DNA of 64,000 nucleotides from Dankookia rubra (GCF_004355005.1 NZ_SMSJ01000002.1:124001-188000); one strand, 5' to 3'. Positions 7,450-15,964 are shown, numbered from the stretch's first letter. The notes: generated by a model not told the origin, from the sequence alone. Numbers and translations: made by a program.

Positions 7450-8640
7450 GTGCAAGCCACGCCGCGCTTCAGCCGCGCGCAGGTGAACCGGTCCCTGATC
7501 GGGCTGGGTCTGGGCGCAGCCGGCTGTGAACTCCGCACACCCAATTCCCCGCCTGGCACCGGCGCGGCAGCCGATGCCGGTTCCATCCCGCTCGGGCCGG
7601 AGGCCCGGGTGCAGGCCGTGCTGGTGTCCGGCCTGCCGACCACCGCCTTCACCATCAGCGGTGTCGGCGCCGGTGCCGATCTCGTGCTGCCGCGAACCAG
7701 CATCGCGCGGGTCCTCCTGCCGCGCGCCGGCATCACCATCACCGCCCAGGCGCCCTGCTTCCGCACGCTCCAGCATCATGTCCAGGCCGGTACGCTGGGC
7801 GACGGCGATCCGATCACCTTCACCTTCTCCAACATCGACCGTCGCGCCGGGTGTGCGGAGGAGGCGCACGCGGCGGCGGCAACCGGCCCGGCGCCCGCCG
7901 ACCCCGGCCGCCTGGCCTGGGTCATCGGCAACGGAGCCTATGGCGCGGACTGGCCGCCGCTCGGGATCGTCGCCGCGGACCGCCAGGGCATGGCAAGGGT
8001 GCTGCGGCAGGCGGGCTACCGGGTCACCGTTTCGGCCGACCGGGGACGGGCGGGGCTGCTGGAGAACGCCGCCACGTTCCGCGCGGCGCTGGCGGAGGCC
8101 GCGCCGAGCATCGCCATCATCTATGTCTCGGGACACGGACTCTCGCTGGACGGCCGCAACTTCCTGGTCCCGGTCGATGCGCCGGCCACCGCGGCGGTCC
8201 GGCCGGAGCATCTGCTCGGCCTCGACGTTCTGGTGCAGGTGCTGCGGCCGGTCGAGGCGGCGGGCGGCTGCGCCGTCCTGCTGGCGGACGCCTGCCGCGC
8301 CGTCGCCGGTCCGCACGTGCCGCCGCTGGTCGCGGAGCCTCCGCGCGGCGTCATGGTCAATCATGCGACGGCGCCGGGCGGCACTTCCTTCGACGGCGAC
8401 CGCGGGATGTCGGCCTGGACGGACCGCTTCGTCACGGTCGCCGAGGAGTTCCCCGACGCCGCCATCGACCAAGTGCTCGGCTACGCCAACCGCTACACGC
8501 GCTGGCAGTCGGAGGCGTCGCGCCGGAGGCAGGTGCCCGTGCTCTACGGCGCGCCGGCGACGCCGGTGCCCGCCTTCGGCGCCGGCCCGCCACCGGCGCG
8601 GTCCGGCGTGCTGCCGCGCCTGCCCATCGCCGCCGGCTGA
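7450..8640 (+). CDS. Caspase-family (peptidase C14) probable lipoprotein
   Basis: A 396-residue predicted cysteine peptidase of the caspase-haemoglobinase clan. Residues about 15-26 form a short hydrophobic segment ending AAGC, a weak lipobox, so envelope anchoring is likely. Residues about 55-135 repeat the PEGA-like module of the preceding lipoprotein (ITAQAPCFRTL). The caspase domain follows (about 150-350): beta strand WVIGNGAYG, catalytic His229 in YVSGHGLSLDGRN, and catalytic Cys282 in LLADACRAVAG. Both dyad residues are intact. GTG at 7450 is preferred because it starts just after the upstream stop; GTG at 7483 is an alternative, while the ATG at 7405 overlaps the previous gene. Substrate unknown. 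Confidence 0.82.
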   Translation: MQATPRFSRAQVNRSLIGLGLGAAGCELRTPNSPPGTGAAADAGSIPLGPEARVQAVLVSGLPTTAFTISGVGAGADLVLPRTSIARVLLPRAGITITAQAPCFRTLQHHVQAGTLGDGDPITFTFSNIDRRAGCAEEAHAAAATGPAPADPGRLAWVIGNGAYGADWPPLGIVAADRQGMARVLRQAGYRVTVSADRGRAGLLENAATFRAALAEAAPSIAIIYVSGHGLSLDGRNFLVPVDAPATAAVRPEHLLGLDVLVQVLRPVEAAGGCAVLLADACRAVAGPHVPPLVAEPPRGVMVNHATAPGGTSFDGDRGMSAWTDRFVTVAEEFPDAAIDQVLGYANRYTRWQSEASRRRQVPVLYGAPATPVPAFGAGPPPARSGVLPRLPIAAG

Positions 8641-8657
8641 CGAGAGGAACGCCCGCC

Positions 8658-9083
8658 TTGCCCCGCCCCGGAGCCCATGCCGCCCTGCTCGCCTTGCTCG
8701 TCAGCGCCGGCCCGGCCGTCGCCGCGGCGGGAGATACGCCCATCTCGGCCGCCGACATCGTGGGCTGGAAGGCGGAACACCTGCTGGTCGCCGCCTTCTG
8801 CCTGCTCGGCGTGCTGATCCTGACCTTCGAGTTCGTCCTGTTCCTGCGCGCGCGCGACCGCGTCTCGGCCAACGACGTCATGCGCGGCTTCTCGGTGACG
8901 CTGATCCTGGTCGGCGTCGTCGCCCTGCTGGGCATCGGCTACGACGAGAAGCAGGTGCAGCCGGCCATCGCGCTTTTCGGCACGCTGCTCGGCTACCTGC
9001 TGGGCCGCGGCGAGCGACGGGAATTCGCGGCGCCGGAGGCGGCCGCGGCGCCCCGCCCCAGCGCCCCGCCGGCCTCGGACTGA
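8658..9083 (+). CDS. Small inner-membrane protein with signal peptide, caspase cluster
   Basis: A 141-residue protein of no recognised family. I use the TTG start at 8658 because GAGAGGAA lies 8-15 bp upstream and the protein then opens with a signal-like segment (LLALLVSAGPAVAAAG). Two further hydrophobic helices follow, around residues 38-58 (LLVAAFCLLGVLILTFEF) and 74-92 (FSVTLILVGVVALLGIG), joined by a charged loop containing RARDRVSANDVMRG. A third hydrophobic stretch (ALFGTLLGYLLG) is near residue 105. The tail is Ala/Pro-rich. It follows the caspase gene by 17 bp. It could anchor or partner the envelope caspase; this is inference from position only. Confidence 0.65.
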   Translation: MPRPGAHAALLALLVSAGPAVAAAGDTPISAADIVGWKAEHLLVAAFCLLGVLILTFEFVLFLRARDRVSANDVMRGFSVTLILVGVVALLGIGYDEKQVQPAIALFGTLLGYLLGRGERREFAAPEAAAAPRPSAPPASD

Positions 9084-9105
9084 TCGGGCGGGAGGAGCTT
9101 CCGGC

Positions 9106-9489
9106 ATGCGCACACGACGTCCCGTCCTGGCCTTCCTGACGATGCTGCTCGGCTGCGCCGGGAGCCAGGCCCAGCAGATCACCGCCGACGATGTCGGCAA
9201 GGCGCCGCCGGGCGCTGTGCCGGGCGGCGGTATCCAGCTCGACGTATACAACCTCACCACGGCGCTGCGGCAGCTGCGCGTGCGGGCGCCGGGCGAGAAC
9301 TGGTTCCTGCTGGATATCCCGCCGAATGGCGGGCGCAACCTGCGTTGCACGGTCTGCCGCGAATACCTCGAGGCGGTGCTGCCGGATGGCGAGGCGCCGC
9401 CCCGGATACTCCGGCCCGGCACCGCCTACGAGATCCGCCAGGACCGGCGCGGCGACCTCGCGCTCCTGCCGCGCGGCCGGGCTCAGTAG
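9106..9489 (+). CDS. Small secreted protein, last gene of caspase cluster
   Basis: A 127-residue exported protein of unknown function. It has a clear signal peptide (MRTRRPVLAFLTMLLGCAGSQAQQ) whose Cys at position 17 could alternatively be a lipobox (LLGC). The mature part is beta-rich with VYNLTTALRQLRVRAPGENW, a paired-Cys motif RCTVC at about residues 83-87, and a Pro/Arg-rich end. A strong GGGAGGAG ribosome-binding site lies about 9 bp before the ATG. It is 22 bp after the membrane-protein gene and its last 7 bp overlap the convergent GntP gene, which marks the end of the cluster. Confidence 0.65.
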   Translation: MRTRRPVLAFLTMLLGCAGSQAQQITADDVGKAPPGAVPGGGIQLDVYNLTTALRQLRVRAPGENWFLLDIPPNGGRNLRCTVCREYLEAVLPDGEAPPRILRPGTAYEIRQDRRGDLALLPRGRAQ

Positions 9490-10874
9490 AGCCCGGTCAG
9501 GTAGTAAGCCCCGATCACCACGAAGACCGCCGCCGTCTTCAGGCAGGTGACGGCGAAGATGTCGCCGTAGCTCTGCCGGTGGGTCAGGCCGGTCACGGCC
9601 AGCAGGGTAATGACGGCGCCGTTGTGCGGCAGCGTGTCCATCCCGCCGCTGGCCATTGCGGCGACCCGGTGCAGGACCTCGAAGGGGATGCCCGCGGCGG
9701 TCGCCGCGGCCTTGAACTGCTCGGCCATGGCGGCCAGCGCGATGCTCATCCCGCCGCTCGCCGAGCCCGTCACGCCGGCCAGGGCGGTGACCGTCACCGC
9801 GGTATTGACCAGCGGGTTGGGAATGGCCGCCAGCGCCTCGCGGATCACCAGGAAGCCCGGCAATGCCGCGATCACCGCGCCGAAGCCGTATTCGGAGGCG
9901 GTGTTCATGCTGGCCAGCAGCGCGCCGCCGACCGCGGCCTTGCTGCCCTCGGCGAAGCGGACGGCGACCTGGCGCCAGGCGAAGGCCAGCACCGTCAGGA
10001 TGCCGCAGAGCAGCGCAAGCTGCACCGCCCAGATGGCGGCGACAGAGCCGACCTGTGTGGTGATCGGATGGTCGAGCCCGGCCAGCGTCGCCTCGTGCGT
10101 CCGGCCGTACCAGGCGGGGATCAGGCCGGTGAAGACCTTGTTCAGCACGCCGACCACGACCAGCGGGGCGACGGCGATCGCCGGTTGCGCCAGCCGCTCG
10201 TCGCCCGGCGGCGCCGGCTCCTCCATATGCCCGGTGCCATAGCCCTCGCCGCGCGCGGCCGCCTGGCGCACCCGCCAGGACAGGTAGGCGATGCCGGAGG
10301 CGAAGATGAAGGTCGCGCCCACCACGCCGAGGATCGGCGCCGCCCAGCTGTCGGTGCCGAAGAAGGTGCTCGGGATGATGTTCTGGATCTGCGGCGTGCC
10401 CGGCAGCGCGTCCATCGTATAGCTGAAGGCGCCGAGCGCGATGGTGCCGGGGATCAGCCGCTTCGGGATGTCTGATTGCCGGAAGGCCTCGGCGGCGAAG
10501 GGATAGACCGCGAAGACCACGACGAAGAGCGAGACGCCGCCATAGGTCAGCAGATTGCAGACCAGAACGATGGAGATGATCGCCCGCTCGCGCCCGACCA
10601 GGCCGATCACTGCCGAGACGATGGCGCGGGAGAAGCCGGACAGTTCGATCAGCTTGCCGAAGACCGCGCCCAGCATGAAGACCGGGAAGTAGAGCTTCAC
10701 GAAGCCGACCATCTTGTCCATGAAGAGGCCGGTATAGATCGGCAGCACCGCCATCGGGTCGGTCAGCAGCACCGCGCCGAGCGCCGCGACCGGCGCGAAG
10801 AGGATGACGCTGTAGCCGCGGTAGGCGACCAGCATCAGGAAACCGAGCGCGGCGAGTGCGATGGCAAAGCTCAT
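9483..10874 (-). CDS. GntP family permease
   Basis: A 463-residue polytopic inner-membrane transporter of the gluconate:H+ symporter family. Hydrophobic segments cover most of the length (about 12). Typical family sequences include FVKLYFPVFMLGAVFGKLIE, LVCNLLTYGGVSLFVV, the conserved DALPGTPQIQN, and the C-terminal SGGMDTLPHNGAVITLL. Members move gluconate, related sugar acids or hydroxy acids such as 3-hydroxybutyrate; the substrate cannot be read from the sequence. No sugar-acid catabolic enzyme is adjacent. The gene converges on and overlaps the caspase cluster by 7 bp at its 3' end. Confidence 0.88.
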   Translation of the reverse strand: MSFAIALAALGFLMLVAYRGYSVILFAPVAALGAVLLTDPMAVLPIYTGLFMDKMVGFVKLYFPVFMLGAVFGKLIELSGFSRAIVSAVIGLVGRERAIISIVLVCNLLTYGGVSLFVVVFAVYPFAAEAFRQSDIPKRLIPGTIALGAFSYTMDALPGTPQIQNIIPSTFFGTDSWAAPILGVVGATFIFASGIAYLSWRVRQAAARGEGYGTGHMEEPAPPGDERLAQPAIAVAPLVVVGVLNKVFTGLIPAWYGRTHEATLAGLDHPITTQVGSVAAIWAVQLALLCGILTVLAFAWRQVAVRFAEGSKAAVGGALLASMNTASEYGFGAVIAALPGFLVIREALAAIPNPLVNTAVTVTALAGVTGSASGGMSIALAAMAEQFKAAATAAGIPFEVLHRVAAMASGGMDTLPHNGAVITLLAVTGLTHRQSYGDIFAVTCLKTAAVFVVIGAYYLTGLY

Positions 10875-10955
10875 CCGGGGGGCCTCTTCACCGGCGGGAA
10901 CGACCCCCGCCTCGCCGCTGGCAACCGCCGGACGCGCCGCCGGTTTCGCCCAGGC

Positions 10956-12098
10956 TTACGCGACGACCGCAGGTGCCGGCAAATCGCGCAGCGCCGCGGC
11001 CGCCACGCGCTGCACCTCGGCCCGCACCACGCCGCGGCGGGGCGGGTCGCGCAGCGTGGTGAACCAGTTCTCCGGCGGGTTGCGGCCGGCGGCGCGGTGG
11101 AAGGTGAGGTCGCGCAGCACGCGCTCGGCTTCGGGCGTGACGCGGTTGGGGATCTCGATGCCGCTCAGCGTGGCCCAGATGCCTGCCCAGCAGCGCCCGA
11201 CCGACCAGGGATTGTAGCCGCCGCCGCCCAGTACGATCAGCCGCGGCGCCTCCCCCATCAGCGCCCGCACCACGCCCCAATGAGCGTTGTTGGACAGCGC
11301 CAAGCGGGACAGCGGATCTTCTTCGAGCGCGTCGGCGCCGGCCTGCAGCATGATCGCCTGCGGCCGAAGGTGCCGCACGATCGGAAGAATCGCCTGGTGC
11401 AGCAGCCAGAGCATCTCGCTGTCGTGGAAGCCGGCCGGCACCGGTAGGTTGCGGGCATGGCCGCCCGCACGGTCCGTCGCCGCGCCGGTGAAGGGCCAGC
11501 GCGCGGCCTCGTGCAGGCTCAGCGTGAAGACCCTGGAGTCGTCGTGGAAGGCGTCCTGCACGCCGTCGCCGTGGTGCGCGTCGATGTCGATGTAGAGGAT
11601 GTTCCGCAGCCCCTGGTCCAGCCAGGTCAGCAGGCCGAGCACCGGGTCGTTCAGGTAGCAGAAGCCGCTGGCGCGGTCCGGCCGGCCATGATGCGTGCCG
11701 CCGCCCGGGCAATGCACCACGCCGCCCCGGGCGGTCAGCCGCGCCGCCAGCATGCAGCCGCCGGCCGAGGTCGCGGGGCGGGAGAAGACCTCGCGGTAGA
11801 CCGGGTTGCCGTGCGCGCCGATGTGGAAGCGGGCCTTGTCGGCCGGGTCCACCTGCTGCGTCGCCTCGGCCCGCTGCAGGGCGGCGATGTAGTCGGGGTG
11901 GTGGAAGCGGGCAAGCTGGTCCGGGGTCGCCAGCGGCGCCGGTACCCAGCCGCCCGCCGGCAGCCAGCCCATCGCCGCGATCAGGTCGAGCGCGGTGGAG
12001 ACGCGCGGAATCGCCAGCGGGTGCTTCGGACCATAGGAGGAGCGGCGGTAGATTTCCGAGCCGATCAGCACGGGCGCGAGGCGGGGGTCGGGCAGCAT
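10956..12098 (-). CDS. Histone deacetylase-like (AcuC/amidohydrolase) protein
   Basis: A zinc-dependent deacetylase of the HDAC/acetoin-utilisation/acetylpolyamine family, about 380 residues. Motifs: GSEIYRRSSYGPKHPLAIPRV at the N-terminus, PGGGTHHG, the zinc/charge-relay segment YIDIDAHHGDGVQDAF, QAGADALEEDPLS with another metal ligand, and the loop LGGGGYNPWSVGR. Bacterial members deacetylate acetyl-lysine proteins, such as acetyl-CoA synthetase, or acetylated polyamines. I start at the ATG at 12098, just before the conserved domain; starts at 12155 and 12170 are possible but add a Cys-rich stretch, and the latter lies in the operator. It diverges from a MarR gene across a palindromic site and is probably regulated by it. 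Confidence 0.86.
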   Translation of the reverse strand: MLPDPRLAPVLIGSEIYRRSSYGPKHPLAIPRVSTALDLIAAMGWLPAGGWVPAPLATPDQLARFHHPDYIAALQRAEATQQVDPADKARFHIGAHGNPVYREVFSRPATSAGGCMLAARLTARGGVVHCPGGGTHHGRPDRASGFCYLNDPVLGLLTWLDQGLRNILYIDIDAHHGDGVQDAFHDDSRVFTLSLHEAARWPFTGAATDRAGGHARNLPVPAGFHDSEMLWLLHQAILPIVRHLRPQAIMLQAGADALEEDPLSRLALSNNAHWGVVRALMGEAPRLIVLGGGGYNPWSVGRCWAGIWATLSGIEIPNRVTPEAERVLRDLTFHRAAGRNPPENWFTTLRDPPRRGVVRAEVQRVAAAALRDLPAPAVVA

Positions 12099-12155
12099 CC
12101 GGCCGATATGCGCCACCCCGGCGCCAACGCAAGCGGGGCAGCAGGCCACTTGCAT

Positions 12156-12173
12156 TAGGCGTATATACACCTA
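12156..12173. promoter_or_regulatory. Palindromic MarR-type operator
   Basis: TAGGCGTATATACACCTA is an 18-bp inverted repeat, imperfect only at one symmetric pair, centred on TATA. It lies in the 85-bp gap between the divergent HDAC-like and MarR genes, 11 bp before the MarR start codon, and is AT-rich in a GC-rich context. Length and symmetry fit a MarR dimer site that would repress both directions. Seen directly; binding is inferred. Confidence 0.65.
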
Positions 12174-12183
12174 TTATCGACGC

Positions 12184-12651
12184 ATGCCGCCGTCTCTGCC
12201 AGTTCCCGGCCCAGCGCCTGACCTCTGCAACTGCCTCGCCATCCGCAAGGCGGCCCGCCACGTCACCCAATTCTACGACCGGCGCCTCGTGGCCGTCGGG
12301 CTGACCACGCCGCAATTCTCCATCCTCGCCCGGCTGCGCCGCCGCGGGCCGAGCACGATCAACGAGTTGGCCGAGGACCTGGTGATGGACCGCACCACGC
12401 TCGGCCGGAACCTCCGCCCGCTGGAACGGGACGGGCTGCTGGCGATCGCCCCCGACCGGGACGACCGCCGCCGCCGCGCCCTGGCGGTGACGCCGAAGGG
12501 CGAGGCCCGCCTGACCCAGGCCGGGCCGCTCTGGGCCGCGGCGCAACGCGACTTCGCCGACAGCTTCGGGGCGGAAGCCGCGGTCGCGCTGCGGACCGCC
12601 CTCGCCGCCCTTGTCGCCACCGACCTCAACGGCCCGCACGCCGCGGCCTGA
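12184..12651 (+). CDS. MarR family transcriptional regulator
   Basis: A 155-residue winged-helix repressor. Family features: helix with CNCLAIRKAARHVTQFYDRRL, the DNA-binding segment STINELAEDLVMDRTTLGRNLRPLERDGLL, and the wing DRDDRRRRALAVTPKG. MarR proteins dimerise and release DNA on binding small phenolics or other ligands. The start codon lies 11 bp from an 18-bp palindrome that is its probable operator. The gene is followed after 18 bp by an MFS transporter, a common pairing in which the regulator controls efflux or uptake of its own inducer. Confidence 0.92.
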   Translation: MPPSLPVPGPAPDLCNCLAIRKAARHVTQFYDRRLVAVGLTTPQFSILARLRRRGPSTINELAEDLVMDRTTLGRNLRPLERDGLLAIAPDRDDRRRRALAVTPKGEARLTQAGPLWAAAQRDFADSFGAEAAVALRTALAALVATDLNGPHAAA

Positions 12652-12669
12652 CCCGGAGACGCGCCCCCC

Positions 12670-13950
12670 ATGCTTGCAGGCCTCATCGCCCCGTTGCTTG
12701 CTCGCCGCGGCATCCACTATGGCTGGGTGATGGTGGGGCTGACCTTCCTGGTCGCCCTGGCCTCGGCCGGCGCGCTCGGGATCCTCGGCGCGCTGCTGCT
12801 GCCGGTGCAGCGGGAATTCGGCTGGGACACCGCCAGCATCTCCGGCGCCCTGGCGCTGAGGCTGCTGCTGTTCGGGCTGATGGCGCCCTTCGCCGCGGCG
12901 CTGCTGCAGCGCTACGGGCTGCGCCGGACCGTGGTCGCCGCGCTCTGCCTCGTGGTGCTCGGCTGCCTGCTGTCCATGGCGATGACCGCGCCTTGGCAGC
13001 TCTGGCTGTGCTGGGGCGTGATGACGGGCGTCGGCAGCGGCATGACCGCGCTGGTGCTGGGCGCGACGGTCGCCAACCGCTGGTTCGTCGCCCGCCGCGG
13101 CTTGGTGCTGGGCATGCTGACCGCGGCCAATGCCACGGGCCAACTGGTCTTCCTGCCGCTGGCCGCTTGGCTGGCGCAGCATGAAGGCTGGCGCGTCGCC
13201 CTCATGCCCGGGCTCGGCGCCTGCTTCCTCGCCGGGCTGCTGTTCTGGCTGCTCGGCCGCGACCATCCCGCGGATCTCGGCCTGCCGGCCTATGGCGAGA
13301 CCGCGGTGGTCCCGCCCCGCCCCGCCGGCGGCGACCCGGCGCGCAACGCCTTCGGCGCGCTCGCCGAGGCCTCCTCCAGCCGGGTCTTCTGGATTCTCTT
13401 CGTTACCTTCGCGATCTGCGGGCTCTCCACCGTCGGGCTGATGCAGACCCATTTCATCCCGCTCTGCAGCGATTTCGGCATGGCCGAGGTCGAGGCCGCC
13501 TCGGTGCTCGCGCTGATTGGCGTCTTCGACTTCGTCGGCACCATCGCCTCGGGTTGGCTGTCCGACCGCTACGACAACCGCAAGCTGCTCTTCTGGTACT
13601 ACGGGCTGCGCGGGCTCTCGCTGCTCCTGCTGCCGATGAGCAGCTTCTCCTTCTACGGCCTGTCGGTCTTCGCGGTGTTCTACGGCCTCGACTGGATCGC
13701 CACGGTGCCGCCGACGGTGAAGCTGGCCGGCGCCGCCTTCGGGCGGGACAAGGCGCCGCTGGTCTTCGGCTGGGTCTTCACCGCGCATCAACTGGGCGGC
13801 GCCGTCGCGGCGCTCGGCGGCGGGATCAGCCGGGACGCGTTGGCCAGCTATCTGCCGGCCTTCTACCTCGCCGGGGCGGCCTGCCTGCTGGCCGCGGTGC
13901 TGGCGCTCGGAGCCCGCGCCCAGCCACGGCCGGGCGCGGTCGCCGCATGA
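12670..13950 (+). CDS. Major facilitator superfamily transporter
   Basis: A 426-residue transporter with the 12-helix MFS layout. The N-terminal half carries GWVMVGLTFLVALASAGALGI, an extended loop 2-3 near RYGLRRTVVA, and VANRWFVARRGLVLGMLTAAN, a pattern common in monocarboxylate/oxalate-formate-antiporter-like members. The second half has GWLSDRYDNRKLLFWYYGLR, the repeated motif A, then AFGRDKAPLVFGWVFTAHQLGGA. It is co-directional with and 18 bp from the MarR gene and so likely shares its operator. The substrate is unknown; a small organic acid is my guess from the subfamily features. Confidence 0.88.
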   Translation: MLAGLIAPLLARRGIHYGWVMVGLTFLVALASAGALGILGALLLPVQREFGWDTASISGALALRLLLFGLMAPFAAALLQRYGLRRTVVAALCLVVLGCLLSMAMTAPWQLWLCWGVMTGVGSGMTALVLGATVANRWFVARRGLVLGMLTAANATGQLVFLPLAAWLAQHEGWRVALMPGLGACFLAGLLFWLLGRDHPADLGLPAYGETAVVPPRPAGGDPARNAFGALAEASSSRVFWILFVTFAICGLSTVGLMQTHFIPLCSDFGMAEVEAASVLALIGVFDFVGTIASGWLSDRYDNRKLLFWYYGLRGLSLLLLPMSSFSFYGLSVFAVFYGLDWIATVPPTVKLAGAAFGRDKAPLVFGWVFTAHQLGGAVAALGGGISRDALASYLPAFYLAGAACLLAAVLALGARAQPRPGAVAA

Positions 13951-14044
13951 TCCAGAATTTCCATTCATGCGCATGATGCCGTAACGCCTGCGGCCTTCGG
14001 CAGTGTATTGATTGCGGCCGGGCCGGAGGCGAAGGGGCGGGAGG

Positions 14045-15928
14045 ATGCAAGCAAGCCCTGCGATACACGGGCGGGGACCGGGCAGCCAGGGATCCGGCGG
14101 CCAGGGCGCCGAAGACCGGTCCGGCTCCCATCGGATCGACCGGTTGACCACCGCGGCCGAGATAGCTGCCGAGCGGGTTGCGGTGGTCTACCGCCAAATA
14201 CCGTTAGCTGCCGGTGTCGCCGTGCTGAACGCGGCGGTGATGACCGCCATCCTCCTCGGCACCGAGGGCGACCGCCGCGCGCTCGGTTGGTTCGCCGCGA
14301 TGGTGCTGGTCGCCGGGCTGCGCCTGCTTGCCACCCGCGCTTGGCGGCGCGACCCGGCGGCAAGGGCGAATGCCCGGCGCTGGGGCCGTATCGGCACGGC
14401 CGGCGCCTTCGCCGCGGGGCTGGTGCTCGGCGGCGGGGCTGCTTGGCTTTGGCCGCAATCGGAAACCTACCAGCTGTTCTGGGTCTTCCTGGTCGGCGGC
14501 ATGTGCGCCGGGGCCGCCGGGCTGCACCATGCTCATCTGCCGACGCTGCTGGCCTTCATCCTGCCGGCCGCGCTGCCCCTGGTCGCCCGCTATGCGCTCG
14601 AGGGCACCGAGCGCAGCTTCGGCGCGGTGGCGATGATCCTGGTCTTCCTGGCCGCGGTGTCGATCAGCGCCTGGCGTTCGAGCTGCGACTTCGCCGCCAA
14701 CCTTCGCCTCCGGCTCGATCTGGCGCGGCAGGCGCGGGAGCTGGATGCGATCAACGGCCGGCTGCGGGAGGAGATGGGGCGCCGCCGCGCCACCGAGGCC
14801 AGCCTGCGCCAGGCGCAGAAGATGGAAGCGGTCGGCCAGCTCACCGGCGGGATCGCGCATGATTTCAACAACCTGCTGACCGCCGTGCTGGGCAGCCTGG
14901 CGATGCTGCGGAAGCGCCTGCCCGAGGGTGATGCCCGCGCCGCGCGGCTGCTCGAGAATGCGCTGCAGGGTGCCCAACGCGGCGCGGCGCTGACCCAGCG
15001 GCTGCTGGCCTTCGGCCGCCGCCAATCGCTCAACCCGGCGGCGGTGGACCTGCCGGCGCTGGTGCGCGGAATGGCGGAGCTGCTGCGCGGCGCGCTCGGC
15101 GGCGCGGTGCACCTTCGATCCGATTTCCCGCCCGGCCTGCCGCCGGTCTTCGCCGATGCCAACCAACTCGAGCTCGCCGTGCTCAACCTGGCGGCCAATG
15201 CCCGCGACGCGATGCCCGGCGGCGGCGAGATCGTCATCTCCGCCGCCGGGCGGGAGGTGCTGGCCGGCGAGGTATCAGGGCTGCCGGCCGGTGCCTACGT
15301 GGTGCTGAGCGTCACCGATGCCGGCGAGGGCATGGACGAGGCGACGCTCGCCCAGGCGATGGAGCCCTTCTTCACCACCAAGGGGGTCGGCAAGGGGACC
15401 GGGCTCGGCCTGCCCATGGTGCATGGGCTGGCGGCGCAGTCCGGCGGCCGCTTCCTGCTGCGGAGCACCCTCGGCGTCGGCACGGTGGCCGAGCTCTGGC
15501 TGCCGCAGGCGGCGGCGCCGGCCGCGCAGCGGGCGCGCGTGGCGGCCGCGCCGGCGCCCGCCCGGCGCGGCACGCTGCTGCTGGTGGACGACGACCCGCT
15601 GGTGCTGGCGAGCACCGCGGCGATGCTGGAGGACCTGGGGCACAGCGTGGTCGAGGCGGCCTCTGCCGCCGAAGCGCTCGACCGGCTGCGGGGCGGCCTC
15701 GCGGCCGACTTGGTGATCACCGATTATGCAATGCCCGGAATGACAGGCCTGGAGCTGGCCGAGGCGTTGCGCCGGCTGCGGCCCGGCCTGCCGGTGCTGC
15801 TGGCGACCGGCTATGCCGAGTTGCAGGGCGAGGTCCCCCATGGGCTGCCGCGGCTCGACAAGCCCTTCGAACAGGCAGCACTTGCCCGTGCCACCGATGC
15901 CTGCCTGAGCGGGGTCGGGGCCAGCTGA
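14045..15928 (+). CDS. Hybrid sensor histidine kinase, multi-pass membrane input
   Basis: A 627-residue hybrid kinase. The N-terminal third is a membrane input module of about six hydrophobic segments (from about residue 50 to 215). A coiled linker leads to the kinase core: His272 in GGIAHDFNNLLTAVLGSL, N box LNLAANARDAMPGGG, and G boxes DAGEGMD and GKGTGLGLPMV, of the HWE/NtrB-like DFNN type. A receiver domain closes the protein (VDDDPLVLAST; acceptor Asp560 in VITDYAMPGMTG; Lys in LDKPFEQ). I choose the ATG at 14045, preceded by GGGAGG, over 14012. It lacks a neighbouring response regulator, so the output path is unknown. Confidence 0.88.
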   Translation: MQASPAIHGRGPGSQGSGGQGAEDRSGSHRIDRLTTAAEIAAERVAVVYRQIPLAAGVAVLNAAVMTAILLGTEGDRRALGWFAAMVLVAGLRLLATRAWRRDPAARANARRWGRIGTAGAFAAGLVLGGGAAWLWPQSETYQLFWVFLVGGMCAGAAGLHHAHLPTLLAFILPAALPLVARYALEGTERSFGAVAMILVFLAAVSISAWRSSCDFAANLRLRLDLARQARELDAINGRLREEMGRRRATEASLRQAQKMEAVGQLTGGIAHDFNNLLTAVLGSLAMLRKRLPEGDARAARLLENALQGAQRGAALTQRLLAFGRRQSLNPAAVDLPALVRGMAELLRGALGGAVHLRSDFPPGLPPVFADANQLELAVLNLAANARDAMPGGGEIVISAAGREVLAGEVSGLPAGAYVVLSVTDAGEGMDEATLAQAMEPFFTTKGVGKGTGLGLPMVHGLAAQSGGRFLLRSTLGVGTVAELWLPQAAAPAAQRARVAAAPAPARRGTLLLVDDDPLVLASTAAMLEDLGHSVVEAASAAEALDRLRGGLAADLVITDYAMPGMTGLELAEALRRLRPGLPVLLATGYAELQGEVPHGLPRLDKPFEQAALARATDACLSGVGAS

Positions 15929-15964
15929 CGCTGAGCCCTGCCCGCCTGAACCAGGCGGCCTGCC

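Noticed and set aside
10888..14151. Leftward 1087-codon open frame across the HDAC, MarR and MFS genes
   Set aside because: It is a shadow of real genes; the translation is Arg/Gly/Pro-rich without any domain, as expected from antisense of GC-rich coding DNA.
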